Shown here: positions 11,741 through 25,490 of the stretch, piece after piece
Layout of the letters: each line of letters begins with the position of its first letter
How positions within the stretch are numbered: position 1 is the first letter of the stretch
Source of the DNA: Inia geoffrensis
Lineage: Eukaryota; Chordata; Mammalia; Artiodactyla; Iniidae
DNA length: 64,000 nucleotides
Assembly (NCBI GenBank): GCA_036417435.1
Contig: CM070911.1
Span: 6,262,001-6,326,000 of the forward strand
Reading direction: 5' to 3'
Made by a program: the position numbers and the translations under genes
Notes under the pieces: model-generated
Told to the model about the DNA's origin: nothing
The model's database searches: none
What the model saw: the letters and a program-made list of their open reading frames with translations, nothing else

Positions 11741-12879
11741 GACTGGAGGAAAAAAATATGCTTCAAGAGCTTGCCTAAATAGAGTATTACGAATATAACA
11801 GCTCATATTTTATCTTCTTCCTTAGAGACTTAAAGCCTTGATAATAATTGCTCCAATTAGAAACTCCATAACAGGAAATAAAAAGTAAATATGTAAGCAT
11901 AGGTATGCATTCTAGTCAACATTCTGTAAATGCTATTTAGGTCGAAGAAAAAGCACAGACATGGCAGGTTCTGCACTCATAAAGCTTAGAGGTGGGCAAG
12001 GAGACACACAAATGAACTACAACAACGGTGGCTGCCAGGCAGGTTGGGAGGCAGGGGGCATGCCTCTTGGGGCTCCATCCTGCCTCCTGAATTACATGGC
12101 AACTGCCTACCCGAATCCCACATAAACAAAACACACTGGGTTTAGCCGGCAAAGCCCCGTGTCCGCCAGGACAGGGCCGGCCCTTAGATACAACTTTCCC
12201 TCCTCTTCCTTCCCAGGCAACAGCACAGAGAGCTGCAAAGTGAGAGCCCAGACATCCCCTAACCTCCTACTCTGTGCTAAATTTGACGACGTTAAAAAGA
12301 GCCAGACTCCCGGGGGTTCACTAACTGACAGATCCTGAAGTTTATTCTCAGATCAGCCACAGAAACCAAAAAGTAGTAAGCTTTTTCAAAGGCACCGAAA
12401 CAGAAGCAGAAAGCAAGTGATTCAATCAAGACACCAGAGATTAGAAGGACACACCTCTTACCTACGACGTTAATGAGAGTTTATTTAATTTCAGTCTTGC
12501 CATCTATATAAGATTCCTATGAACTAAGAAGGAATTTATTTCTATCTGCTTGTAAAATTAAAAGGTGCTAGATTAATTGCATCCACAACTGCTCAATTAT
12601 GAAACTCAAGTAAAGGCAACCTACGGAAATAAGCTGAATCCAGATAAAATAAACTCACCATATACACATCCCAAAATATCACACAGAGCACAGACACAAA
12701 ACAAGGGTTGATCTGCTTCGCATCAACACCACTTGTCAAATGTACTCCGACAAATGACTGAGGAGCTCATTCCTAAAAAGGATAAAGGGGAAATAAATAT
12801 AAGAACAAGGAACCATCTCCCCTTTTATTAGGAGCATTTGTGGTGAAAGAGAGAGACTCAATATTTATCTCTTAGGTGG
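11741..12879. other. Intronic sequence without recognised features
   Basis: I see no exon or clear repeat. Short open frames here lack any recognisable domain. Confidence 0.45.
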
Positions 12880-13353
12880 TTACAAATAATATTAGCAAAT
12901 CAGAAGACTTACTAAAGGGAAAAAGGAAGAGGAGTCTAAATTCACAATGATGCAATAAACAAATCCTAGTACATCCACACAAGAGGATATTACTTAGCAA
13001 GAAAAAGGAATGAACCATTGTGACACTCACAACATAGATGAATCTCAAAATAAACTGAGTAAAAGAATTCAGGAAAATGAAGAGTGCAATTCTATTTATA
13101 CAAATTTCTAGGAAATGCAAACTAATCCACAATGACAAAAAGCAGATCAGTGGTTGCCTGGGGATGCAGGGCAGGGAGAAGCAAGAGAGAGGTATTACTA
13201 GGGGACACAGGGAAACTCTGGGGTGATGGAGACGTGCATTATCTTTATTGCAGTGGTGGTTTTACAGATGGATGCATATGTCAAAACATTCAATTTTACA
13301 CTCTAAAAAGGCACATTTTATTGTACGTCAATTATACCTCAATAAAGCTGTTT

Positions 13354-13358
<5 letters not shown>
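12880..13358 (+). repeat. Old L1 3' end
   Basis: This is the 3' end of an old L1, including tgaatctcaaaataaactga, agatcagtggttgcctgggg and the terminal aattatacctcaataaagct. A short CHR SINE is inserted at its A/T-rich end. Confidence 0.8.
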
Positions 13359-13386
<28 letters not shown>

Positions 13387-13576
13387 AGTACACGGGCCTC
13401 TCACTGTTGCGGCCTCTCCCGTTGTGGAGCACAGGCTCAGGACGCGCAGGCTCAGCGGCCATGGCTCACGGGCCCAGCCGCCCCGTAGCACGTGGGATCT
13501 TCCCGGACCGGGGCACGAACCCGTGTACCCTGCATCGGCAGGCGGACTCTCAACCACTACGCCACCAGGGAAGCCC
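13359..13576 (-). repeat. CHR-type SINE, short form
   Basis: An antisense short-class copy: a T-run of about 27 (the A-tail), then gcagtacacgggcctctcac, ending ccaccagggaagccc. The flanks gtttaatttttt and gcttaaattttt form an imperfect target duplication. Confidence 0.92.
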
Positions 13577-14139
13577 TGCTTAAATTTTTTAATAAAAATA
13601 AATTCACATTGACCATCATTTGGGTTTAACTGAAAACCTTAACAATGTGATTGAGATTACCTTTGCTTTTGGAAAGACATTTCATTTCAGTTATATATCC
13701 TGCTTTGTGGACAAGCAACTGACAAGCAATTTTGGAAGGAATACAGATGCGGAATACTTGAACGCCTGTATTTCCTTCCCATTCGTCACTTTCACGGTTT
13801 AAAAAGCTAAAAGAATTTTAGTGAAAACTCCCATCACTTCAAGTTTCTCACAGACAGTTCTGTGACTCAATAAATGTCTGATTTTCAGAAAGAAGGAAAG
13901 ACCATCCGGTCTGACTTCCTCAACTTAAAGGAGGAAACGGAAGATTCCATCCTCTCCCAGGAATTCAGGTCTACACTGCTGACACCTAACGTTGTAATTT
14001 TAATCTTGACCTCTCCACGGAGCTTCAGACTCGCCACCTCCTTGAACAATAATAAGTATCCTAAACTCGCTACAGGCAAAAGGGTACTTAGTCATCCAGG
14101 CAACTTCTCCCCCAAATCTACCCATCTCAGCCAGTGCAC

Positions 14140-14830
14140 CAGCACAAATTCAGTGGCTCAACCGAACACCCAGCAAGCACACACTCCTTAACACCTTCCA
14201 TGTCAAATCCGTCCCTAAGTCCTTTTAGCTCTGTCTCCATATTGCATGTGCCATGCATGCCCTGTCTCCATCTCCACTGCTGCCGTCTCTTCTTGCCTGG
14301 ACGCCCAAGCCCACAGGGGCTCCCTATGTCCCCTCTTGCCTCTCCAAGTCAGGCACCACACTACAGTCATGTGACCATGTCAGTCCTCCTCTTGAAAACA
14401 CTCCATCCAGCAGACGGCCCATCATGGTCAACATAACATCTTAACTCCTTACTCTGCCCTCAAAGAGCCAGGCCCCCTTTCTAGCCTCATCTACCACTGT
14501 TTCTCTCGCTGGCTGCCTTTCAACGCAGGAGCTTCCCTAACACACCAGACGCACCTCCGCCTCAAGGCCAAAGCCTCCCCAGCCCCCCATACCTGGAATG
14601 CACAAAATGCAGACACTTCACCTTTCACATCAGAACTCAAACATCATGTCTTCAAAAGGTCCATGCATCTTGCAGGCTAAAGCAGCATCCCAATCATTTT
14701 TTAACATATACTATATCTCACTTTACTGACTTTACAGTACTCATCACTATCTCAAAGTATCTTGTAAATCTGTTTACTTATTTATTATATTTCTAATACC
14801 CATTCGTTCATTCATTTCTGCTATGACTAT
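14140..14830 (+). repeat. L2 element, 3' half
   Basis: A sense L2 relic about 700 bp long. It shows the usual order: catgtcagtcctcctcttga, then ggctgcctttcaacg, tacctggaatgcacaaaatg, tcacatcagaactcaaacat, the 'gtactcatcactatctcaa' stretch and a final ttcgttcattcatt. Confidence 0.7.
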
Positions 14831-15339
14831 TAGAAGCTTTAGTCCAAATAAGAGTAGTGACTTAACTTGAAAGCATTCGTATCCAGGGGCCTAGGTGCTA
14901 CTGGGTAAAAAGCACCCACCCTAAAAAAAAAAAAAGTCAATTTTAGCTATCCTATTAATTACACAAGGCTTCAAATGATGCAAAAGACTCACTTTTCTCC
15001 TGGGCTACCTCATTATCATCAGATTTCAGTTCAATACAATATCAACTTACAAATATGTTGACTTGATTTTGAAATGACATTGCCTCCCATCAAAAATAGT
15101 GCACTTTCAATAACAATCATGTCAACATAAAAAGTATTAACTTTTAATGATTACCTTGGGATCTGAACACCTTGCCTTTGGAATATTTAGCCATCAAGCA
15201 TTTAAACAACACATTATCTGAATGAGCCAATGTAAGCATGTTTAATACTTTTTTTTTTTAGAACTTTCAAAGGTTTCAGACACTGCTACCCAGAAAATCA
15301 CAATCGATCATTATGCCTGTTAATGTCATGTAGTTTGAA

Positions 15340-15490
15340 TTATCCTATAGTAAATCATTAAGATAATCACTAGAATGTACATTTCATGAGAACAGGGATT
15401 TTTGTCTATTTTGTTTACTGTATTCCTCAGCATCTATTTCTGACATATGACCAGCACGTAACACATGTGTGTTAAACACTTGCAAACTCA
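15340..15490 (+). repeat. L2 3' end fragment
   Basis: It contains ctagaatgtacatttcatga and gaacagggatttttgtctat, the L2 3' terminal signature. Confidence 0.7.
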
Positions 15491-16403
15491 TATTTTGTTT
15501 TATCTTATTCTGATCACCATATTGTTCCAAATTTATGTGTCATCTCGTCTTCCTATTTGCTTGATGTTATCTGAATACGAAGCAGGAGCTAAAAAGTAGT
15601 TCTTGGATCTAAATCACAGTAAGAATTTGACCTCCAAACTCTGCAGTGTCATGTGGTAAATCAATCACAAGAGATCCACCTGGGTCCTGCCACATAGGCT
15701 GTCCTGGAAGGCCAGACTCCACCAGTCTGATACACTGACTGCCCCAGCAAACTGCTAACAAGTTTCTGCTCTCGGGCTAGGAAGGAAGCCACAGCTGGCA
15801 GGCCATCTGTACAACACAGATTGTCAAATATTTACACCAACTCCGAGGTGAATATTAAGCAGCACCGCAGAGCTGATAAAGTCACATAATTAAGTCATCA
15901 AAGGCAGCGATTTCGACTTATAGGAGGGGAGTCTCTTGAGATGTGTCACAAGTACGTATTACTAATGAAAGTTAAAGTAGTCAAGTTTGTGAACGACTGA
16001 CTTTAATAAAGTTTCCCCTCAAAGGAAAAGGCAGTCGAGATGCAACTAGTTTGCTGGGAACTACACATATCAAAGAGCACAGAGATGGGACCATGGTGAA
16101 TGGCACCAAGCGCATCACAGAAGGCCGATGGCTGCAGGTCTAAAGTAAGCAGCTCATAACTACCTAATAAACCATAGACACAAATCCCTGCTCCGGCCCT
16201 GACCAGGTAGCCTCTGGCATTCATTACTTCTTTATGCAATAGTTTCTTAATATGAAAATAAGAATAGCCTCTGTCTACACTTCTAGATTATGAAATATAC
16301 CAAAAACCCCCAAACAAACATGATACATACTTCTGATCCTTGACCTGACGTGGTCTGCCTAGCTGGTCAGCTGGTTCAGACCCCATGACGGGAGCTCTAC
16401 GTA
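15491..16403. other. Intronic sequence without recognised features
   Basis: I see no exon or clear repeat. The short stretch 15840-15930 is unique and of balanced composition. Confidence 0.45.
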
Positions 16404-16680
16404 CATGAAGTATCTAGGATAGTCACATTCATAGAAACAGAGAGTAAAATAGTGGTTACCAGGGGCTGGAGGAGAGGGGAAACAGAGAGTTGTTTAATGG
16501 GTATACAGTTCCCATTTCACGAGATGAAAAAGTTCTGGAGATCTGTCACACAATGATGTGAATATACTTAACACTACCGAATCATACAGTTAAAAATGGT
16601 TAAGATGGTAACTTCTGTATACTTATATATGTTATCACAATGTTTTAATTTTTAAAATTACTTTTTAAAATAAATAAATA
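16404..16680 (+). repeat. L1 3' end
   Basis: It has the phrase tagtggttaccaggggctgg, then tacagttcccatttcacgag, atactaccgaatcat-like and gttaaaaatggttaagatgg, typical of L1MA/L1MB 3' ends. Confidence 0.8.
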
Positions 16681-16689
16681 ATCGAGAAT

Positions 16690-17560
16690 GTCCTCATTGA
16701 AAGACACCGTAAGGAAAATGGAAAATCAAGCTACAAACTGGGAAAAGATATTTTACAACACATATAATGGAGAAATAATTCAAATCCAAAGCAGAGAGAA
16801 CCTGTAAAAATCAAGATGAGAAAGACAAACTACCCAATTTAAAAACAGGCAAAAGACAGGACTAAGCATTTCACAGAAGAGGAAATACAAACGGCCAGGA
16901 GCTATATGAAAATACACTAACCTCACTCGTTCAGAAAAAATGAAAATGAAAATCACAAAAGATCTTTTCATACCCACAAGACTGGCCAAAATTTATTAAC
17001 CTGGTAACAATAGGAGCCAGGTGCTGGTGTGAATGAGGAAGAAAAGAACTTTTAATACATGATCGGCGGGACTGTATTCTGGTATAACCACTCTGGAAAA
17101 GTTTGCCATTATTTAGTAAAGTTAAAGATACAATCTCCATGACCATAAGGCCACCAGTAGGGAGACAAAACTTAGAGAAACTCTTGCACATGTGACAAGG
17201 ACACATGAACAAGAACGTTCAGTGCAGCACTGTTTATATGGTAAGAAACCGGAAACCATGCAAACATCCTTGGACAGGAGAACACAAACAAGTGAGAGTA
17301 TATTCACACTAGTCCAGAGTGACGATGTACGAAGCACAGCTACAGCCACCAATGTAAATAAACATAACCTGATGGAAAAAGCAAGACTCAGAAGAAAACA
17401 CACAGTATGAATCATTTACATAAAGGTCAAAATCAAAACTGAGTAAAACTAAACGTGATGCTGTTACAGATACACACGTTTGTGGTTAACATTATGAAGA
17501 AAAGCAAGGAGATGATAAACCCCAAACTCCGGAAATCACTCCTCTCCTGGATGAGCCTTA
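16690..17560 (+). repeat. Old L1, ORF2 end and 3' UTR
   Basis: A second, older L1 piece in the same orientation. It preserves ORF2-tail relics such as ttaaaaacaggcaaaagaca, ggtgctggtgtgaatgagga and tgcagcactgtttatatggt. All frames are broken. Confidence 0.75.
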
Positions 17561-19307
17561 AGAGGGGCACCCAGGGAGGTTGGAAAGGTTCTCCTGAAGC
17601 TGGAAGCATGAGGGAGGGTTTCACCATCCTCTGAGAGCACGTGGTGCTGGTACACAATCTCCTGCAAATCTGATTTTTATAAAAACTCCCCAGAAAAGGG
17701 AAGACGTACTGGTACAAAAAGGATCTAAAAAGAAGTAAAGAGCTTTGGGGGAGAAAAGAAAAAAAGAAAGAACTATAAATTCCCCCAAATTCTTCACTTA
17801 CTCCATTTTCTAAGTGATAATGGACCAACTTCTATGTATATAGCAACTTAACACTTAAGCCATCAGTACCGCTGGTCAAATGTTACGTAATTTGATGTGT
17901 AACTGTCAAAGACCTTTAGAAAGTCCTATTATGGTGCCAAATAATATAAATCCCTCAGTCTCCTCTCTTCATCATCACCAGGAGAGGAACCAAGACAGGA
18001 AAGCCGGTCACCCGCACTGGTCACAGGAGAGGGAACGCAAGCAGGAGGGATCCAGAAGGGGCCACAGGGCCAGTTTTCTGCCTGAGAGAAGACAAAAGGC
18101 ACAGCCGCGGCCGCATCAAAATCCAGCTTGAGGGAGGCCTCCCACTCCTGCCTGGCTTCCCTCTAAGAAGGAGGAGATGTAATGCACTGCACACTGGCTG
18201 TCTCCGAGACCCCCAAAATATATGTACACAGTTCCTCGGGGGAAAAACTAAGACATCCGCATCAAATTCTGAATTTCCCACTGCTCAACTGGCCATAAAA
18301 GCTGGGACACAGGGCTACTGATGCTGACCCAAATCAGCATTTCTTCTTTTTGTTCATGACGCTCTCAGAAAGGACATTTGTTTGATTTTAATTTTTCTCA
18401 TCATTCTGATCAAACTACCACAGGCTCTTTATTCTACCAAACCAAAGTCTTAGTCTGAAAGCACAATGGAATTATTGAATTGCGTCCTGACCCCTGCCCT
18501 CCATCCTGAACTCCAGACTCACAGTCAATGGTCTACTCAGCATTCCTTCTTCAAGTCTAACAGGCTCCCTAAGCTTAACACGGCCAAAGGAGACTCTCTA
18601 TCGTTCCCTTCCCACACTCCAAAAGCCACATCGTCCCCGGAGCCCCCATCATTGACCCGCTGCTTAGGCCAACCACGCAGGACAGGCATCGCCCCCGACT
18701 CCTCTCCCTCACATACATCCCTCACCAGTAAGTCACGGCAGCCCCTTCCCCCAGGAGCCCCCGAGCAAAGCCGCTGCTCGCACGCCACACTCTGCTCCGC
18801 CTGGCTCTCCTCTAGCGCTCCACACACTAACAAGCTGAAAGGAAACCGGATGAGCTCATTCCTGTTCAGCTCGACAGATGCCCTGCCCCCACGTGCGGGC
18901 TGCCCAGATGCCCTCTTCCAGAGGACAACGTGGAGAGTCAGCGTAGAAAAGAGAAGCGTCCGTGGAGAGCCCCGACGAGCATCACCTCGGCCAGGTGACA
19001 AGGCTGACATCAACAGCACTAGGTCAGGTTGAAAGACGCGCCCTGGTTATGACGTGACAGAAGTGACACTGTACCTCTGTGCTCTGCTTCCCAGACATCC
19101 ACCAGCCAGACTAGTCGTGAGGAAAACTTTGGACAAATCCCACCTGAGGAGCTTTCTACAAAATCCCTGATGACTCTCAAAGCTATCAGGTCACCTAAAA
19201 CAAGGGAAGTCTGAGAAACTGTCAGTCCGGAGGAACCCAAGAAACACTGACGACTAAATGTAAATGGGAATATCCTGCACAGGGTCCTGGGTCACAGGAA
19301 GGACCTT
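17561..19307. other. Intronic sequence, mostly unassigned
   Basis: No exon is supported. Positions about 18460-18800 are pyrimidine-rich and resemble an L2-type relic; the 188-codon open frame there reads as low-complexity Ser/Pro sequence with no domain. Confidence 0.4.
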
Positions 19308-19507
19308 GCTATGGACTGAATATTTGTATCCCCCAATCCATACACTGAAGCCCTAACCCCCAATGTGATGGAATTTGGAGATGGAACCTTTGAGATGTAA
19401 TTAGGTCATGAGGGCAGGGCCCTCAGGATGGGATTAGTGCCCTTATAAGAACAGACACCAGAGAGGGAGCTCCTGCCCTTCTCCCTCCCCAGACACCCAG
19501 ACACCCA

Positions 19508-19552
<45 letters not shown>

Positions 19553-19655
19553 GTCCACATGAACACACAGCAAAAAGGCAGCCATCCGCAAGCCAGGGAG
19601 AGAGGCCTCACCAGAACCTGACCACGCTGGCACCCTGATAAGGACAACTGTGATA
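19308..19655 (+). repeat. MLT1-type MaLR LTR
   Basis: An old solo LTR remnant of the mammalian MaLR group in sense orientation. It shows tgctatggactgaatatttg, ccctaacccccaatgtgatg, gtgcccttataagaacagac and caagccagggagagaggcct. A CA microsatellite has expanded inside it (19509-19544). It carries no coding sequence. Confidence 0.8.
19509..19544. repeat. (AC)n microsatellite
   Basis: About 17 AC units within the MLT1 LTR, following three short acacccag-like units. Confidence 0.93.
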
Positions 19656-19783
19656 AAAGACCATATTCCAATGTAACACATTAACAACAGGAAAAAGTGA
19701 ATGTGCGTCATATGGGAACTTTCGGTCTATCTTCACAACTCTCTGTAAATTAAAAGAGTTCTAAAATTAAAAGTTAATTAAAA

Positions 19784-20086
19784 GGGGCTTCCCTGGTGGC
19801 GCAGTGGCTGAGAGTCCCCCTGCCAATGCAGGGGACATGGGTCCGATCCCTGGTCCAGGAAGATTCCACATGCTGCAGAGCAACTAGGCCTGTGCACCAC
19901 AACTACTGAGCCCACGCACCGCAGCGACTGGGGCCCGCGCACCTAGAGCCCGTGCTCCGCAACGGGAGAGGTCACCGCAGTGAGAGGCCCGCACACCGCA
20001 GCAAGGAGTAGCCCCTGCTCGCCGCAACTAGAGAGAGCCCACGTGCAGCAGCGATGACCCAATGCAGCCAAAACTACATAAAATTT
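19784..20086 (+). repeat. CHR-type SINE, long form
   Basis: A long-class copy from ggggcttccctggtggcgca to cccaatgcagccaaaac, diverged from the others by several substitutions. A T-rich tract follows; no clean target duplication is visible. Confidence 0.9.
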
Positions 20087-20879
20087 TTTTTTTTAATTAT
20101 TTTTAAAAAGTTCATTTAAAAAAATCCAATGGCTTCCTAGCCTATTTATATTCTCATCAAATTCCTGCCAATCTCTTTCAACTCAACACCTAATAGTCTG
20201 ATCTACCAAGATCACCTTCACAAGGGTTAGTCACACAAGAAAATACACATGCATTTGTCAAAACTGACCGAACTGTACACTTCAGTTCTGGGTATATATG
20301 TTAGACTTCAAATAAACATTTTAAAAAAACAGGATTGCCAAAATGAGAAATTTGATGACATGAAAATTACCCTTGAACTTGGCAGCTTAAAACAATAATA
20401 TACCTTTTGCTCTTGAATCTGCAGTTTTAGCACGACTAGGAAGGGAGAACTCATCTCCACTCTCCTTGGCATCAGCCAGGGACTGTAATTATCTAAAGGC
20501 TCATTCACTCTCAAGTCAGCTTCACATGGCCTGTGTGCCCTGGGCGTCCTCACAATATGGCAGGTGGGTTCAAGGACCAGCATTCTGAGAGAGAGAGACA
20601 GACAGAAAGAGAGCCACACACACCCACAGCAACGGAAGCTGTAGTCTTTTAGTGACCTAACCCCCAATGTCACACAGCATCCACTGTACTCTCTCAGCTA
20701 AAACAGTCACAAACCTCACCAGGTTCAAGGGGAAAGGAAATAAATCTCATCTCTTGATAGGGAGTGACAAGTACCAGAAATACTGCTGTGACCGCTTGTG
20801 GAAAATAAAATCTATCACAGCTTGGAATATAAAGTTGAGGGAAGTCTCCAAAAGACACAGGTAGCAAGAGAGACAGAAT

Positions 20880-21300
20880 TCAGCCAAGAAATCAATATCT
20901 AATAGATAAGAGTTCCAGAAAGAAAACAGTGACAACAACAAAGAAAACACAAGGCGGAAGTTATCTAAGAAGTAATTCCAGAGGATTTCCCAGAGATAAA
21001 GAACATGAGTCTTCGATTTGAACAAACTTACCAAGTATCCACACAGACACAATGTGAAATTTAAGAACATCAAGGAAAACGGAAGATCCTACTACTACTC
21101 TTCAAGAAAGAAAATCAGGTCAACTACTCCTTAAGAGAATTAGACTAGCATCAGACTTCTCATCAACAATACTACACGCTGAAAGATAATGGCACGCTAT
21201 CTTGAAAGTTATGAGGGAAAGATATTGTCAACCTAAAGTTGCACGAAGATAATTTCAGACACGTAAAGAGGCAGAAAACTTACTTTCCATATAGTCTTTC
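20880..21300 (+). repeat. HAL1/L1-like ORF1 relic (tentative)
   Basis: It contains the degraded series ccagaggatttcccagagat, aatgtgaaatttaagaacat, cagacttctcatcaacaata and ttatgagggaaagatattgt, which I associate with HAL1-type ORF1 sequence. The frame is broken. Confidence 0.4.
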
Positions 21301-21970
21301 TTGGGAAGTTACTTGGAGATGCCCTTCAGCAAAAATAAAAGTCTAAACCAAGAAAGAAGGCAAGGATTCAAGAAATAAGGAGTTTGGCTCATAGGTGCAG
21401 TAAAAGGAAACTGCAGAATGCAAACTGTGCAGTAGGCCAGGGGAGCAGTCACCCCACATTTGAGATGGAAAGTGAATGGCCCCAGAAGACCATTATCCAA
21501 GGAGAGAAAGATAAATTCTCCAAGTGCAGATGTCATCCCTAAGGGTGTGGAATTCAAATTTTATGTTAATAATATACTTTCCAAATTTCTACAACGGGCA
21601 AGTATTGTTAACTTTAATAACAAAAAAATTTTTATATAAAGAAAAATTTTAAATAGCAAATTTAAATGACAGAAAACTATCTTGAAAGAGTTTTAAACTT
21701 TGCCTGCTTCTCTGCCTAAAACTAAGTCTTTGGAAGTTTTCTTCCTCCCAAAGGAGAGACAATGACCATTAAAATCTTACGCTCCCCAGCCCACAAAACA
21801 AAGAAAATAGTTTTCTTTCCCATTTAACAGCCAACAAAAATGATCGGTTTTTAAGGGTCCCATTCTGTGTTCTACTAGAAGTGATTTACCAAACAAACCC
21901 ATACTTCTAAAAAAGTTATCCACTCAATAGTAAATCCACAAAAAAAAAAAAAAACCCTTTCCATGATATA

Positions 21971-22227
21971 CTTTTTTTTTACTTTATTGAAGTACAGTTG
22001 ATTTACAACGTCATGTTAGTTTCAGGTGTACAGCACAGTGATTCCATTCTATATAGATATACAGATAGATATTCTTTGTCAGATTCTTTTCCCTCATAGG
22101 TTATTACAGAATGTTGAGTATAGTTCCCTGTGTTACACATTAGGTCCTTGCTGGTTATCTGTTTTATATACAGGAGTGTGTATGTGTTAATTCCAACCTC
22201 CTAATTTATCCCCCCTCCCCCATTTCG
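21971..22227 (-). repeat. L1 3' end, antisense
   Basis: The complement of the L1 3' terminus: actttattgaagtacagttg, gtttcaggtgtacagcacag, gtatagttccctgtgttaca and ggtccttgctggttatctg. Confidence 0.85.
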
Positions 22228-23333
22228 GAAGTAACTGACTATCAAAAGCACTTACTGGCACGTGTGCACATAGCAGTGGGAGCCACACTGCACAAGTGTC
22301 ACCAGCTCTGGGCTCTACTCCAAGTCCTGCCAACTCACCAGCCAGGAGGCTGGGGAGGCACCAAGCAGCTGTGCCCCTGCCGTCTGTCTGTCTGCAGCCA
22401 GAGCATCGGGGCACGGTCATGAGGAGCAGTGGAGTGGATGGAGCGATGAGAATGAACAGCACGTGCCAGCACAGGTGGGTGCTCACCACATGCAGGTGAT
22501 GTCACACCATCTGCCCGTATTCCTAAATGTCATTTGTTGAGCAGTTAGAACGTGCGAGGCATCTTACATCCTCCATTAACTGAATAACACTCCCAATAAC
22601 CTGGAAAATAGTCGCTATCCTCCGCATTTTAAAAACAGGAGCTCAGAAAATTACTGTTTTCCAATACACAAGTGCTAATTCTGGACTACGGGGCTGAAAG
22701 CGCCTGGCGTGTCCAGGACCCATGCAGGTGGTGTGCTGCAGGGACCCCACCAGGGCCACGTGCTCCAGGGACACCCCTCCTGAGGAGGCAGGGGGGCTTC
22801 TGGGCTGGTACCCATTCCCCCTGCAGCCATGGGGAGGTGCGCTTGCCCGGATGTTGAAGACCAAACCTGATCTTGAGAACGTGCCATAGGATGTTTTAAT
22901 CTGCAAGTGAAATCATGACTGCAGAAGCCCAGGGAAGCCCCAGGGTAAAGAAAGAGAAAGGCTGTCTCTGTCAGAGCTAATGCAGGTAATATTCACCACG
23001 GTGAAAAAGGGGCACCAACATCATCACAGCCTTCACCGTGTCACCACGCGCCGTTGGAAGAGTATGAGACAACGCTGTCAGGGCACAGAAACTGCTAAAA
23101 CTAAAGCATCGCTAAGGACGACAAGGAGCTTGGATTCAAGGACACCTGAGGGGGGAGGCAGACAGGAAAGGGCTAACGACTGTCTACTAGTGACATCTGC
23201 CCTCTTCTTAAACTCTGTGAACATATGCACACCTTCCCATAAAACATTCACTTACTGTTCATGTTGGGATATATCAAAAAAGACCTCACTGTGTATTTCA
23301 GTAATAATTTCTCCTACTTTGTCCTTACTTTTT

Positions 23334-23659
23334 TTAAAATAAATTTATTTATTAATTTATTTTTGGCTGCGTTGGGTCTTCGTTGCTTTTTCTAGTTGCG
23401 GCGAGCGGGGTCTACTCTTCATTGCGGTGCGTGGGCTTCTCATTGTGGTGGATTCTCTTGTTGCAGAGCATGGGCTCTAGGGCACGGGCTCAGTAGTTAT
23501 GGCTCATGGGCTCAGTAGTTGTGGCTCACGGGCTCAGTGGTTGTGGCTCACGGGCTTAGTTGCTCCGCGGCATGTGGGATCCTCCCAGACCAGGGCTCAC
23601 ACCCGTGTCCCCTGCATTGGCAGGAGGATTCTTAACCACTACGCCCCCAGGGAAGCCCC
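23334..23659 (-). repeat. CHR-type SINE, long form
   Basis: An antisense long-class copy from aataaatttatttattaatt (tail) through ggctgcgttgggtcttcgtt to the cagggaagcccc head. A target duplication of about 13 bp, TGTCCTTAC(T/G)TTT, starts at 23320 and again at 23660. Confidence 0.93.
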
Positions 23660-25024
23660 TGTCCTTACGTTTTAACTAGAAACACATCCTAACACGTGTA
23701 AACTATCCGTCACTCTGCAGGAGCCTAACTTCTTTACCACCACCTATGAATGTGAAGAAAAGAAACCTAGCGAAACCTAGATAAACTGAAACATTTTGGG
23801 TGTGTGCTCTTTTGTTTAGCTACTTTCTTTGATGAAGCAGAAATTGTTTCAACTACTATTGTTAAAAATCTTAAATATATACATATTAGTCCACTTTCCT
23901 TTCTTGGTATTCACTCTTTCTTATCTCCTCCTTGGTCTAAAAAGAACTTAAAGCAGATTCCCTTTTTCTGACTCCAAAACCCATGTTCCTTCCGGTAAGC
24001 CATTCTTCTTCTCAAACAAATATCCATTCACTGACTGCTACAAGCCAACACTAGCTAGTCTAGCATTGGAGATTCAAAAGATAATGAAGAGCTCCTTCCC
24101 CTAAGAGCTTCCAGTCTACCCTAGTGAATAACTATTTTTTAAAAAAAACCAAACACCTATGAGAGTCCAGTACGATAACTGCTATAAGTAATGACACACA
24201 CAGGTGTTATAATAATAATGGCTAATAGGTATTCAGCATTCGCTATGTTCCAAACTCTTTACAGAGAAAATATCTGACAGAAGTCCTCCCCACAGTAGGT
24301 ACTACCTGCTTGGGGGGCCCTCCACTCCCCGGGCCCCCTGTTTCTTCTGGTGCAATGCTCCCGCCTCCCCGTCAGAGGAGGAGAGACTTCACCAAACCTT
24401 TGGGGCTTCCTTTAGACCTGCCAGCCTCAGCCTGCTTCACTGTGTGGGAAGTTAACTGGGGAAGTTGCTCCTTCTGGGGAACCTGCAGGCGCCCAGCTCT
24501 GCCTGTGTCAGAGGAGTTCAAGTAACTCAGGAGTAAAGTACCGGGAACTCCACGTGGCAGGACCCCTAAGTCACACCCTCCAATTCAGCTTTCATCAGTA
24601 AGGCTGACAATTTGATCCACGTCTGACTCTTGTATCTATCTCTCTCTCAGCCAGGGCTAAATTTGGCAAGAAAGGGTTATTAATTACTAGAACCTGAAAA
24701 CGCCGACATGATCATTGACTCTATTTTACATATGAGGGAATGGAGCCTTCTACAGCTTACAAAGGTTAGGTTTCCTTCCTAGAAAGCGGCAATACCACCA
24801 TTTGAAACCACTGCCTCGCAACAAGAGAAAAATAAGTTCCCAAACTGGTATTGCATTAAGCTTAAGCTGAAATTCCAAAAAGGCAAGAGCAGTTAATGCT
24901 AAAACAGGTCATTTGTTCCATCATTTGCTGCTGTAAATTATATTCAGTTAGCATTAAGAAATTAAAATCTAAAAAACACATATAATCATCAGATTGATAG
25001 TTCTCTAATATAATAGACAAATCC

Positions 25025-25490
25025 ATATTGAGCACCTGCTATGTGCCAGGCACTGCTCCAGACATTAGACAGTGGGGAAAAAAAAAAAAAAAGTCCCTGC
25101 TCTTATGGAGATTATAGTTCAGTGTGAGAGAAACAGACAACAAACAAATAAATGTATAATGTCAAAAGGTACAAAAGAATGTAAGGTCGATATTTTTAAA
25201 AAGACTGACGAAGAGCAAAATGATAGGAGGTTCTATTTTGGGGGTGGGGAGATCAGAGAAGGCCTCCTTTAGAAGGCCTTGAGCAGAGAGCTACCGCAAG
25301 TGAGGCAGTGAGCTGGACAGACATCTGGGGAGCAGGGACATCAGGACAAAGGCCCCGGGTGGGAACGTGCTCACAGTATTCAAGCAATTGTGAGAAGGCC
25401 AGTGGAGACAAAGTAGAGGAGAAAAAAATGGTAGGACGTGAGGCAGGGCCGAATCATGGCGGGACCTGGGGGTCCATTCCAAGTGAGAAG
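25025..25490 (-). repeat. L2 3' end, antisense
   Basis: It opens with ttgagcacctgctatgtgcc aggcactg, continues with tctgctcttatggagattata-like sequence, gagaaggcctcctttagaag and acaaaggccccgggtgggaa, all antisense L2. A poly-A run lies at about 25078-25092. Confidence 0.8.

Noticed and set aside
18466..19032. 188-codon plus-strand frame
   Set aside because: Low-complexity Ser/Pro/Thr sequence in an L2-like pyrimidine-rich tract; no domain and no splice signals fitting MBOAT2, which is on the other strand.
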